DNA of 16,668 nt, taken from positions 1 to 16,668 of the forward strand of contig JAZDHC010000141.1 in NCBI GenBank assembly GCA_043806395.1. The letters are read 5' to 3'. The translations under genes were made by a program, and so were the position numbers. The DNA comes from CG2-30-40-21 sp043806395 (GTDB lineage: Bacteria; UBA9089; CG2-30-40-21). Below the pieces are notes generated by a model that saw only the letters and a program-made list of their open reading frames with translations, did not search any database and was not told the origin of the DNA. This document shows positions 9,001 to 15,212 of this stretch, in pieces. The stretch's first letter is position 1; each line of letters starts with the position of its first letter.

Positions 9001-9858
9001 TTGAAATGAAACATCATCATCTTTGCCTTCAAGCCACTGAAATTTTAATTCTTCTGTTTCTTTAGTAGATTTTTCATCATATACTTTGCACAAAAACAAT
9101 GTAAATATTTTATTAAAAGCATTGCCTTTATCTGAAACTACATTATTGCGAAGAATTTCTAAAAAACGGTTGAAGATAAAACTGCTATCTTCTTGTTTTA
9201 TGGGTTCTAATAATTTTGGAGTTAGTGCTTTGCTAATAAAATGGTATGGATTTACCCAATCATCAAATACACCATTATCTTTTGTGAGTTTATTCCATTT
9301 GTCATAAAAATCTTTTACATCTCCTGTCCTGTAATCATCTTCTATTTTTATAATTTCATTTTTATAAACAACTTCATTCCCTTTTAATTCCGAAGCATAA
9401 AGCATTATTATATCCGCTTTACTGCTAAATTTGAAATAAGTAAATAATTGATTACCATCTTTTTTTAATTTAGTAAAAGCGTTGGTAAATTCTTTTCCGT
9501 AAGTTTTACATTCTATTAATAAATACTCTGAACCATCAGCACGATTAACACAAATATCTAACCTTCCTGAATGTCCATGTCCTGAAGGATAAACTTTTTC
9601 AAGTGAAATATTCTCTGGTTTATAACCTTTTTCTAAAAGTCGATTTACACATTCTAATACAACCCAGTCTTCAGGTTTAGTAATATTTTGAAAATCTTTT
9701 CCTTGATTTTTTATTTTTCCTCCAAAATAGATAACCTCTTTTTCATTGTCAATTTCAATACTGTAATCACTACAATTAGAGTATTTTTTATAGAATATAT
9801 CAGATGTATTTTCTTTAGGTAAAAACCCTAATTTTTGTATTAGATTTTTGTATTGCAT
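6100..9858 (-). CDS. Single-chain restriction-modification enzyme (nuclease-methylase-two TRDs), AloI/type IIB-like
   Basis: This 1252-residue protein combines all activities of a restriction-modification system. Residues 60-180 resemble the HsdR N-terminal nuclease, with a PD-(D/E)xK core: D101 in GRLDICV and E116/K118 in LLIECKT. Residues 200-700 are an HsdM-type N6-adenine methylase: GQFFTP (399-404), AdoMet motif DYAAGSGHF (439-447) and catalytic NPPY (556-559). Residues 875-1020 and 1066-1212 are two HsdS-like target-recognition domains, each followed by a helical coiled-coil spacer (about 1026-1062 and 1213-1240). No translocase/helicase motor is seen. The length and order match AloI-like type IIB enzymes (about 1,250 residues, from memory), which methylate a bipartite site and cut on both sides. 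Plain type IIG activity is the alternative. The gene is clearly more A/T-rich than its neighbours and splits the bat operon, which suggests horizontal gain. ATG at 9858 has a GAGGAG site 4 bases upstream. No separate methylase or specificity gene is present. Confidence 0.92.
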   Translation of the reverse strand: MQYKNLIQKLGFLPKENTSDIFYKKYSNCSDYSIEIDNEKEVIYFGGKIKNQGKDFQNITKPEDWVVLECVNRLLEKGYKPENISLEKVYPSGHGHSGRLDICVNRADGSEYLLIECKTYGKEFTNAFTKLKKDGNQLFTYFKFSSKADIIMLYASELKGNEVVYKNEIIKIEDDYRTGDVKDFYDKWNKLTKDNGVFDDWVNPYHFISKALTPKLLEPIKQEDSSFIFNRFLEILRNNVVSDKGNAFNKIFTLFLCKVYDEKSTKETEELKFQWLEGKDDDVSFQLRLTDLYKNGMLEFLEKQVTDFSEEEFENKFNYLNSQVKKDLLLEINKLRLEKNNEFAIKEVFDHQSFKENAKVVKQVVELLQGFRIRYNKRQQYLSDFFELLLTTGLKQEAGQFFTPVPIAQFIIKSLPIVSLVNEKLEKGERNNLLPFIMDYAAGSGHFLTESMHEIQRILDHKKSSDFISDTGKKIKSWQEDHFDWATKYVYGVEKDYRLVKVGKVGCYLHGDGLANVILSDGLASFSNTDSYKGILKNIDKDFPKENKQFDVVLSNPPYSVSAFKLNAREYYTENDFELYKYLTDLSSQIEALFIERTKQLLKDGGIAGIILPSSILSNTGIYAKAREIILQFFNIVAIAELGSNTFMATGTNTVVLFLKRKNNYESINLKTAVDKFFINLQDVTLNGVEKPVTKYVNHVWQTLSFDDYISLLKKTPNKAVSEHEIYVEYRKKIKAKNDKEFWDILLEKEKEKLYYFIIAFPQKVVLVKSGEKDAEKRFLGYEFSNAKGKEGIHPMQRGKNIEDCTQLFDPEVFDNPEKASTYIYKAFNGDFDFPIDENLQKNISRHNLVDMLSFDRVEFEKNVSLSVKKKVMIESKWELVQIGDICKTSSGGTPLSGTSEYYENGNILWINSGEVRQGVIFESENKITELGLQKSSAKIFPKNTVLLAMYGATAGQIGILGVDASTNQAICGILPSPKVLPFYLFNFLKTQYENILALRSGVARLNISQDVVKNIQIPLPPKAIQEKIVAEIEVLEEKEKKAKEEVEGLKNNIISKANELYTKYSLQKLGLLCENPLYGANESAAIGNPEKDYRYIRITDINDNGSLNNDWKTAERVEEKYILKEGDFLFARSGATAGKTFLYKEKHGRALYAGYLIKFTVKQDLLNSSFLNFILKSDNYQDWVLGMRSGTAQPNINAQQYSSFEIPVLPLSEQQKIVSEIEKIEEKINQLEKEIVAIPNQKEAVLRKYLE

Positions 9859-9862
9859 TTTA

Positions 9863-9868
9863 CTCCTC
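9863..9868 (-). promoter_or_regulatory. Ribosome binding site of the restriction-modification gene
   Basis: GAGGAG on the minus strand, 4 bases before the ATG at 9858, fixes this start. No other start has a comparable site. Confidence 0.8.
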
Positions 9869-9889
9869 TCAAACTATACCATAATTCAT

Positions 9890-9918
9890 ATAATAACATA
9901 AAATAATACCATTGTCAA
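9890..9918 (-). promoter_or_regulatory. Sigma70-type promoter for the restriction-modification gene
   Basis: On the minus strand a perfect -35 box, TTGACA (9913-9918), is followed after 17 bases by TATTAT (9890-9895), one base off the consensus -10. Transcription would begin about 25 bases upstream of the ATG. The promoter lies in the 119-base gap after batC, so the gene carries its own promoter and would also drive batD-cobQ-mutS downstream. It is inferred from sequence only. Confidence 0.7.
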
Positions 9919-9977
9919 TATTTTTTCCTAATTGCTTGAGTCCAATAGTGTTATCAAAACTGTTTCCGATTCTTCCC

Positions 9978-10589
9978 TTACCAATCACGCCCCCCTCCAG
10001 CACCCTTTCCCTTAACCTCTCTTCCCTTATGCTTCTCATCTGAACTAATTCCCTGTAGTATTCGCTCAGCATCTTCCTTAGCTATACCCTTGCCCTGACT
10101 CTTCTCTTTATCCATCTGCTGCTGTTTTTTTTGCTGATTTTGCTTGTCTTGCTTTGGCTTTTGCTGCTTTTGCATTTTCAACATTTTCTTTGCTAATTTC
10201 AGATTATATGTTGCATCACGGTCATTTGGATCTATCTTTAAGGCTTTTGTGTATGAATTAATTGCATTTTGATAATCCTTCTGTCGGAAGCAGGAGTTGC
10301 CCTGATTATAACATGCCTTTTCATTCTGTGGTATCGTCGCAAATATTTTCTCAGCCTCAGAAAATCGCCCTTGTTTATAACGAGAATTACCAAGGTTGAA
10401 TGTAGCAATATCGCTTTTCTTTTTTTCCATAGCTTTTGAATAAAACTCCCCTGCACGGTCAAACATTTTCTTGTGATAAAAACGGTTGCCTTTGGTTATG
10501 TCATTCTCAAAGGGCAGGGCAAGGGATGTGTTTGCCATGGATAGAATCAACAATATTACCAATAAAATTTGCCACCTTTTGTCAAGCAT
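9978..10589 (-). CDS. batC: BatC-like TPR protein
   Basis: A 203-residue protein in the position and with the layout of BatC. It has an N-terminal hydrophobic signal or anchor (LLVILLILSMANTSLALP), then tetratricopeptide repeats from TKGNRFYHKKMFDRAGEFYSKA through a clear repeat around NQGNSCFRQKDYQNAINSYTKALKIDP. A Gln/Lys-rich low-complexity linker (KQQKPKQDKQNQQKK) and a short conserved-looking tail ending GGRDW follow. It probably scaffolds the BatA/BatB/BatD assembly on the extracytoplasmic side. I chose the ATG at 10589 over an upstream in-frame start because GAGAGGAAGAG lies directly before it and it overlaps the batB stop by 8 bases. The C-terminus is intact, so the downstream insertion did not truncate it. 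Confidence 0.85.
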   Translation of the reverse strand: MLDKRWQILLVILLILSMANTSLALPFENDITKGNRFYHKKMFDRAGEFYSKAMEKKKSDIATFNLGNSRYKQGRFSEAEKIFATIPQNEKACYNQGNSCFRQKDYQNAINSYTKALKIDPNDRDATYNLKLAKKMLKMQKQQKPKQDKQNQQKKQQQMDKEKSQGKGIAKEDAERILQGISSDEKHKGREVKGKGAGGGRDW

Positions 10590-11583
10590 CTCTTCCTCTC
10601 CTTGTTGATAAAACAAACTCCACTGCAAAGCAAACAATGCTCAGGAACAAAAATATCTGGAATTGGTCATTGTATTGGGTAGCAAACGAGTTTTTTATCC
10701 CTTGCTTTGGAAGCAAGGCAATTGCCATCATTAGCCCAGAAAGGGTTGAGCCCTTATCCCCCACAAAAAATGCCTTTCCGCCTGTCTCCTTTGCAATCCA
10801 GTTGAGCATCGTAGAATCCAGTCGGCTGATGACTATCTCGCCCTTTTCATCTCGCTTAACCCCAATCTCATTGCCACTTGCATCAATCTCAGGGACTGGC
10901 TCACCCATATTCGTTCCTATGCCGATTGGATAGATTTTAATACCCTTGCCTTTTGCCGCCTTTGCTGCATCCCTTGCCTTTCCATAGAGGTCTTCCCCAT
11001 CGGTTATCAGGATGATTGCCTTGCCTATATTTCTGGATTTACCCAATGCCTGTGCAGAGGTATGAATAGCCCCGCCGATGTCTGTCCCTGGAACCTGAAT
11101 AAGATCCCATTTTATTGAATCAAGAAACAGTTTAATGGCATTCATGTCAGCCGTCAACGGACATTCAACAAAGCTCGTGCCAGCAAACGCAACCAAAGCA
11201 AGTCTATTGCCGGCAAGCTGGTCAATGAGTAGATTAAGCGATGCCTTGGCATTAGAAAGACGGTTTGGTTTTAAGTCCTTTACTCGCATACTATTGCTAA
11301 CATCTATGGCAAAGACAATATCAATGCCTGCCTTTGACAAAACCTTTTCCTTATTTCCCCACTGTGGCTGAGCCATGGCTATTACCAGAAAGAATATGCC
11401 GGCATAGAAAAGCCCCTTTTTGAAATAAAACATTCGCTCATCCCAATTCCTTAGCATAACAGGGAATAATTCTTTTCCAAACAAGGGGGCAAATAGCTTT
11501 TTCCCGCCAGTAAGACAGTCATAAATGGCTATTCCCGCAAGAATCAATATCCATAACAAGTGTATAGGGTTTGAAAATATCAT
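10582..11583 (-). CDS. batB: BatB-like vWA-domain membrane protein
   Basis: A 333-residue membrane protein with N-terminal transmembrane helices (about 8-22 and 57-71), a von Willebrand A domain and a C-terminal helix (about 308-325). The metal-ion-dependent adhesion site is complete: DVSNS (D94, S96, S98), PGTDIGG and LITDGED. BatA and BatB are paralogous vWA proteins thought to interact with BatC/BatD and, in many bacteria, with a MoxR AAA+ chaperone; the exact role is uncertain. The start overlaps the batA stop as ATGA, and the stop overlaps the batC start by 8 bases, so batA-batB-batC are translationally coupled. Confidence 0.9.
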   Translation of the reverse strand: MIFSNPIHLLWILILAGIAIYDCLTGGKKLFAPLFGKELFPVMLRNWDERMFYFKKGLFYAGIFFLVIAMAQPQWGNKEKVLSKAGIDIVFAIDVSNSMRVKDLKPNRLSNAKASLNLLIDQLAGNRLALVAFAGTSFVECPLTADMNAIKLFLDSIKWDLIQVPGTDIGGAIHTSAQALGKSRNIGKAIILITDGEDLYGKARDAAKAAKGKGIKIYPIGIGTNMGEPVPEIDASGNEIGVKRDEKGEIVISRLDSTMLNWIAKETGGKAFFVGDKGSTLSGLMMAIALLPKQGIKNSFATQYNDQFQIFLFLSIVCFAVEFVLSTRRGRDA

Positions 11584-12575
11584 GGTAAAGCCCTCACATA
11601 AAACCTGACAATGGCAAATTCGGCTAAAAGCAAAAGAAAGGCAGACAAGGCAAAGAACATATACCTTTCCTCAAAAACAAGGGGTAATTTTGCCTTATAT
11701 CCTGTCTTTTCAAGTCGGTCTATTTTTTGCATAATCGTGGCAAACTTGTCGGCATCTGAGGCTAAATAATAATTCCCATCTGTTATTCCAGCTATTTTCT
11801 TTAACCCTTCACTGTTCATTTTTGTGAGAAAGAGACTGCCATCAGGGTTGCTAAGGTAAACCTTTCTGCCCAAAGAATCAATGACTGCTATTGGTGCACC
11901 ATCAGGATTGCCAATGCCAATGGCATAAACCTTTATGTTGTAAGTTGCAGCAAGTTTGGCTGCAGTGGAGGGGTCAACTGCCCCGGCGTTGTTATCACCA
12001 TCAGTCAAAAGAAGGATAAGCCTTGTCTTTGCCTGTGAATCCCTTAATCTCTTCACAGCATTAGCCATTGCCATGCCAATAGCCGTGCCATCCTCTGCCA
12101 TACCAATCTTTACATCCTTAAGAAAAGAAAGCAGTGTCTTGTGATCGTTGGTAAGGGGACATTGAAGGTAGCTCTGACTGCCAAAAACAATAAGCCCTAT
12201 CCGGTCATTTTGCCGCAGGTTAATAAAATCCTGTAAGACCTTTTTTGCTGCTGATATTCTGTTTGGACGAAAATCCTCGGCAGCCATGCTGGAGGAAACA
12301 TCCATAGCAACCATAATATCAACACCGTTTTTATTCTGCGTGTCTGATATAAACCCTGCTTGCGGACGCATCAGTGCTATTATCAACAATGCCATGGCTA
12401 TCATTCGTAACACCTTTGGCAGCATCACCTTAAACCTTGCCCTCTTCCCTGCATCCCCCAGATTACGAATAATATCCGGGTGAGGGATTGCTGCTGACTT
12501 TTGTCTGGCTTTTAATGGATATAAATATAATAGTAGCAATAACAATATTGCATAGTAAGGGGTAGCAAAACGCAT
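11580..12575 (-). CDS. batA: BatA-like vWA-domain membrane protein
   Basis: A 331-residue protein with an aerotolerance-regulator-type N-terminus (helix at about 7-20, second helix about 56-69), a vWA domain with a full MIDAS motif (DVSSS at 92-96, EDGTAIG, LLTDGDNNAG) and a C-terminal helix (about 306-327). It is the first gene of the bat cluster here. ATG at 12575 has GAGGAG 6 bases upstream. MoxR and DUF58 genes, which usually precede batA, are absent; cobS lies upstream instead, separated by 123 bases. The assignment to BatA rather than BatB rests on gene order and similarity by eye. Confidence 0.9.
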   Translation of the reverse strand: MRFATPYYAILLLLLLYLYPLKARQKSAAIPHPDIIRNLGDAGKRARFKVMLPKVLRMIAMALLIIALMRPQAGFISDTQNKNGVDIMVAMDVSSSMAAEDFRPNRISAAKKVLQDFINLRQNDRIGLIVFGSQSYLQCPLTNDHKTLLSFLKDVKIGMAEDGTAIGMAMANAVKRLRDSQAKTRLILLLTDGDNNAGAVDPSTAAKLAATYNIKVYAIGIGNPDGAPIAVIDSLGRKVYLSNPDGSLFLTKMNSEGLKKIAGITDGNYYLASDADKFATIMQKIDRLEKTGYKAKLPLVFEERYMFFALSAFLLLLAEFAIVRFYVRALP

Positions 12576-12658
12576 TTTTTCTCCTCATAAGGGTCAGGGA
12601 ACAATCCCCTCTTGAAGAAGGGTAAACGCTACTGTGGAAGAAGAAAGGGGTAGTGGAA

Positions 12659-12693
12659 GGCTTTAGACTTTCATCTGCTGGAGGTTTAAAGCC
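12659..12693. repeat. Hairpin between cobS and batA
   Basis: Inverted arms GGCTTTAGACTT (12659-12670) and AGGTTTAAAGCC (12682-12693) match at 10 of 12 positions around an 11-base loop, just past the cobS stop. On the transcribed (minus) strand it is not followed by a T run, so it is a poor intrinsic terminator. The remaining 12576-12658 shows only the batA ribosome site and G/A-rich DNA. Confidence 0.45.
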
Positions 12694-12698
12694 CTCTG

Positions 12699-13448
12699 CT
12701 ACATCATTCTTCCCAAAGCAATCATTCCTATTAACACTAATACCTCACTGCATTCACAACACGCACCAAGTGTATCACCTGTAATTCCATTAATTTTAGC
12801 AATTAGATACCTTGTCCATATCAGGACAAAAAAAGGAATAAGAAAAGTCAGCATCATTCCCTTCCATCCAATTAACGCAATCGTTACCCCTACAGTAAAA
12901 ATAGTTGCCAATAACAATTCCCTGACACCCACCTGAGCCACAAATGCCTTTGCCTTGCCTTCATCTCGGGCATAGGGGGCAAGACAACAGGCAATAATTA
13001 TTCCCCAACGGCCCATTAATGGCATCAGAAGTAGTGCCTGATTCTTAAATTCATGGTGTATTTCTCCCAAAAAACATACCTTCATACCCAGAATACATAT
13101 TAAACTAAGTACCCCCATCACGCCAACACAGCTATCCCGCATAATGGAGAGAATTTTTTCCTTTTTTTTTGCTCCAGACAGACCATCTATGGTATCAGCC
13201 AACCCATCAAGATGGAGACCACCTGTCAGCCAGATAAGAATAATAATCAGAAGTAGATTTACAGTAAGGGGGGATAAAAAAAGAATCAATGATAGGAATG
13301 TATTGGCTACAATCAGGATACAACCTAATATGCAGCCGATTATCGGAAAAAAGACTATGGACTTCCCTAATCCTTCTTCGGTTACCTCAATGTTTGGATT
13401 TATGGTTAATCTTGTTAAAAACTGGAGAGCAATGACAAAGCCCCACAT
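12699..13448 (-). CDS. cobS: Adenosylcobinamide-GDP ribazoletransferase (cobalamin synthase)
   Basis: This integral membrane enzyme joins adenosylcobinamide-GDP to alpha-ribazole (or its phosphate), the last assembly step of cobalamin (CobS/CobV). At 249 residues it has the usual length. The family signatures GGLHLDGLADTIDGL (76-90) and MRDSCVGVMG (103-112) are present, with several hydrophobic helices across the chain. ATG at 13448 follows a strong GGAGG site. It lies between rplY and the bat genes; the partner gene cobQ is beyond the bat and restriction-modification genes on the same strand. No cobalamin riboswitch motif is visible upstream. Confidence 0.95.
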   Translation of the reverse strand: MWGFVIALQFLTRLTINPNIEVTEEGLGKSIVFFPIIGCILGCILIVANTFLSLILFLSPLTVNLLLIIILIWLTGGLHLDGLADTIDGLSGAKKKEKILSIMRDSCVGVMGVLSLICILGMKVCFLGEIHHEFKNQALLLMPLMGRWGIIIACCLAPYARDEGKAKAFVAQVGVRELLLATIFTVGVTIALIGWKGMMLTFLIPFFVLIWTRYLIAKINGITGDTLGACCECSEVLVLIGMIALGRMM

Positions 13449-13486
13449 TTATCCTCCAGAAGGTTAATATAATATAGGTCATATAA

Positions 13487-13612
13487 CAGGTAGATAGGCT
13501 GTAGGTATTTAGACTGTAGGGTAAAGAGACAGAAACACGGAGTTAACTGACGCAAATCTGCATCTTCTGAGCCTATAGCCTAACAGCCTACAGCCTAAAC
13601 ACCTGAACAATT
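13487..13612. repeat. Hairpin repeat element, copy 1
   Basis: A roughly 126-base element fills most of the rplY-cobS gap. Arms AGGTATTTAGACTGTAGG (13503-13520) and its near reverse complement at 13587-13604 match at 16 of 18 positions. The 55 bases at 13487-13541 recur in inverse orientation at 16290-16344 with 53 identities, and similarity then continues more weakly across the element. The distal end contains two bases of the rplY stop codon. It encodes no protein and is probably a MITE-like or REP-like mobile repeat. As RNA it could act as a transcript-end hairpin for rplY. Confidence 0.8.
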
Positions 13613-14252
13613 ACTTCCCTCTACTATCTCCCAACTTTTCAACCTTTCTTTTCTTTACAACCTCTTTTTTGGTTGTCTGTACAGCTTCAACCACTTCAGC
13701 CTCTGCAGGAGCGGCTACTATTATCACCATCTGTTCAGGGTCATTCAATATCTCCATTCCCTCATTTACTTGAAGATCTTTTACATGAATAATATCCCCT
13801 ATCTCAAGGTGTGAAATATCTACCTCGAATTTATCTGGTATCTGTAAGGGTAATGCCCTTATTTTTATCTCCCTGAGCGAGATTTCTAATACCCCTCCTG
13901 TTTTTTGACCAGGTGAAATACCAACAGTTACGATAGGTACATCCATCTCAACACTTTCCTCAAGGGATATTCGAAGAAAATCAGCATGAAGAATTTTGCC
14001 CTTATAGGGATGGAGTTGCCAATCCTTCAGAATAACTGTTTCCTGCATATTATCGCTTAATGTCATGCTGATAATCGCATTCTCCCCTGCTTTGATAACC
14101 TTTGCTAATTCCTTGGCATTTACGGTTAAAGAAATATTGTCCTTTTCTCTACCATATAAAACTGCCGGAACCATACCGATTGCCTTTAATTTCTTATTGG
14201 CTTCTTTTCCCTTCTTTTCCCGAAGGTCTGCTGTTAATTCTACCTGATGCAT
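13611..14252 (-). CDS. rplY: 50S ribosomal protein L25/TL5 (CTC type)
   Basis: L25 binds 5S rRNA in the large ribosomal subunit. The 213-residue product has the N-terminal L25 fold (MHQVELTADLREKKGKEANK, VPAVLYG at about 28-34) and the longer C-terminal TL5/CTC beta domain (about 95-185, including EVDISHLEIGDIIHV). A Lys-rich tail ends KRKVEKLGDSRGK. I placed the start at ATG 14252 because GAGGAGGAG lies directly upstream; the reading frame extends to a TTG at 14270, which overlaps that ribosome site and is unlikely. It follows prs by 14 bases. The pth gene that often comes next is absent; a hairpin repeat and cobS follow. Confidence 0.95.
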   Translation of the reverse strand: MHQVELTADLREKKGKEANKKLKAIGMVPAVLYGREKDNISLTVNAKELAKVIKAGENAIISMTLSDNMQETVILKDWQLHPYKGKILHADFLRISLEESVEMDVPIVTVGISPGQKTGGVLEISLREIKIRALPLQIPDKFEVDISHLEIGDIIHVKDLQVNEGMEILNDPEQMVIIVAAPAEAEVVEAVQTTKKEVVKKRKVEKLGDSRGK

Positions 14253-14266
14253 ATTTTTTCTCCTCC

Positions 14267-15199
14267 TCAAACAAATAAAGAACTTACTGAGGATTCCTGA
14301 TGGATCCTCATAATTGCCTTTGCCAAATATTCTGCCACTGACAGAACCACAATTTTATCACTCTTTTTATCCCCAAGAGGAATGGTATTAGTTATCACCA
14401 CCTCTTTAAGTTCAGAGTCATCAATTCGTTCCATAGCCTTACCTGAAAGCACCCCATGCGTACAACAAGCATAAATATCCTTTGCCCCATATTTTTTTAA
14501 TGCCCCAACAGCCTGAGTGATAGAGCCCGCAGTATCTATCATATCATCTAAAAGAATAAGGTTTTTGTCATGAACATTGCCAATAACATGCATAGCCTTA
14601 GCTACATTCTTTTCTTCCCTGCGTTTATCAATAATGGCAATTGTCGTATTTAATCTCTTTGCCACAGCACGGGCTCGTTCCACCCCACCTGCATCTGGAG
14701 AAACAATCACCAGATTATCAATCCTATCCTTAAAATAATCAATAATCACCGGTGCAGCAAAGAGATGATCTACCGGAATATTAAAAAAGCCTTGAATCTG
14801 TCCTACATGCACATCCATAACCAGAACACGATGTGCCCCGGCCACAGTAATCAGATCAGCTACCAATTTGGCTGATATGGGTACGCGAGGCTGAACCTTT
14901 TTATCCTGTCTGGCATAACCATAGTATGGAATAACCGCTGTTATGCGTCGTGCAGAGGCTCGTTTTACAGCATCGATCATTATCAGTAATTCCATTAAAT
15001 TCTGATTTGTCGGCGGGCATGTGGGTTGTATCAGAAAAACATCTGCCCCTCGAACATTGTCATTGAGCTGCACACATGTTTCCCCATCGCTAAAGCTACC
15101 AACCTCTGCATTTCCAAGTGGTATGCCTACGAATTTACAAATCTCCTCTGACAACTCTAAATTGGCATTTCCTGAAAATATCTTCAATTCATCGATCAT
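14267..15199 (-). CDS. prs: Ribose-phosphate pyrophosphokinase (PRPP synthetase)
   Basis: Prs makes phosphoribosyl pyrophosphate from ribose 5-phosphate and ATP for purine, pyrimidine, His, Trp and NAD synthesis. The 310-residue length is typical. Motifs seen: the nucleotide-binding YYGYARQDKK, the catalytic VMDVHVGQIQGFF segment (family usually has DLH), VVSPDAGGVERA, the flexible-loop KRREEKN and the PRPP-binding LLDDMIDTAGS. ATG at 15199 is preferred over the ATG at 15205: the GGAGG site is 8 bases from the first but only 2 from the second. The start is 13 bases after the glmU stop, so the genes are co-transcribed. Confidence 0.96.
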   Translation of the reverse strand: MIDELKIFSGNANLELSEEICKFVGIPLGNAEVGSFSDGETCVQLNDNVRGADVFLIQPTCPPTNQNLMELLIMIDAVKRASARRITAVIPYYGYARQDKKVQPRVPISAKLVADLITVAGAHRVLVMDVHVGQIQGFFNIPVDHLFAAPVIIDYFKDRIDNLVIVSPDAGGVERARAVAKRLNTTIAIIDKRREEKNVAKAMHVIGNVHDKNLILLDDMIDTAGSITQAVGALKKYGAKDIYACCTHGVLSGKAMERIDDSELKEVVITNTIPLGDKKSDKIVVLSVAEYLAKAIMRIHQESSVSSLFV

Positions 15200-15212
15200 A
15201 CACATATCCTCC

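Noticed and set aside
9869..10072. Minus-strand ORF of 67 codons between batC and the restriction-modification gene
   Set aside because: It overlaps the end of batC in another frame and runs through the promoter; it shows no motif or ribosome site.
10590..10637. N-terminal extension of batC
   Set aside because: The extra 16 codons lie within batB and lack a ribosome site; ATG 10589 has a strong purine-rich site directly upstream.
10436..10933. Plus-strand ORF of 165 codons
   Set aside because: It is antisense to the batB/batC overlap, and its composition mirrors the vWA coding strand.
12659..12693. Intrinsic terminator after cobS
   Set aside because: On the transcribed strand the stem has two mismatches and no T run follows, so I kept it only as a hairpin.
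13487..13604. CRISPR array
   Set aside because: The repeated CTGTAGG-type units are arms of an inverted-repeat element, not evenly spaced direct repeats with unique spacers, and no cas gene is present.
13449..13610. Cobalamin riboswitch upstream of cobS
   Set aside because: I looked for the conserved B12-box type sequence in this gap and upstream of cobQ and saw none; the gap is taken up by the hairpin repeat.
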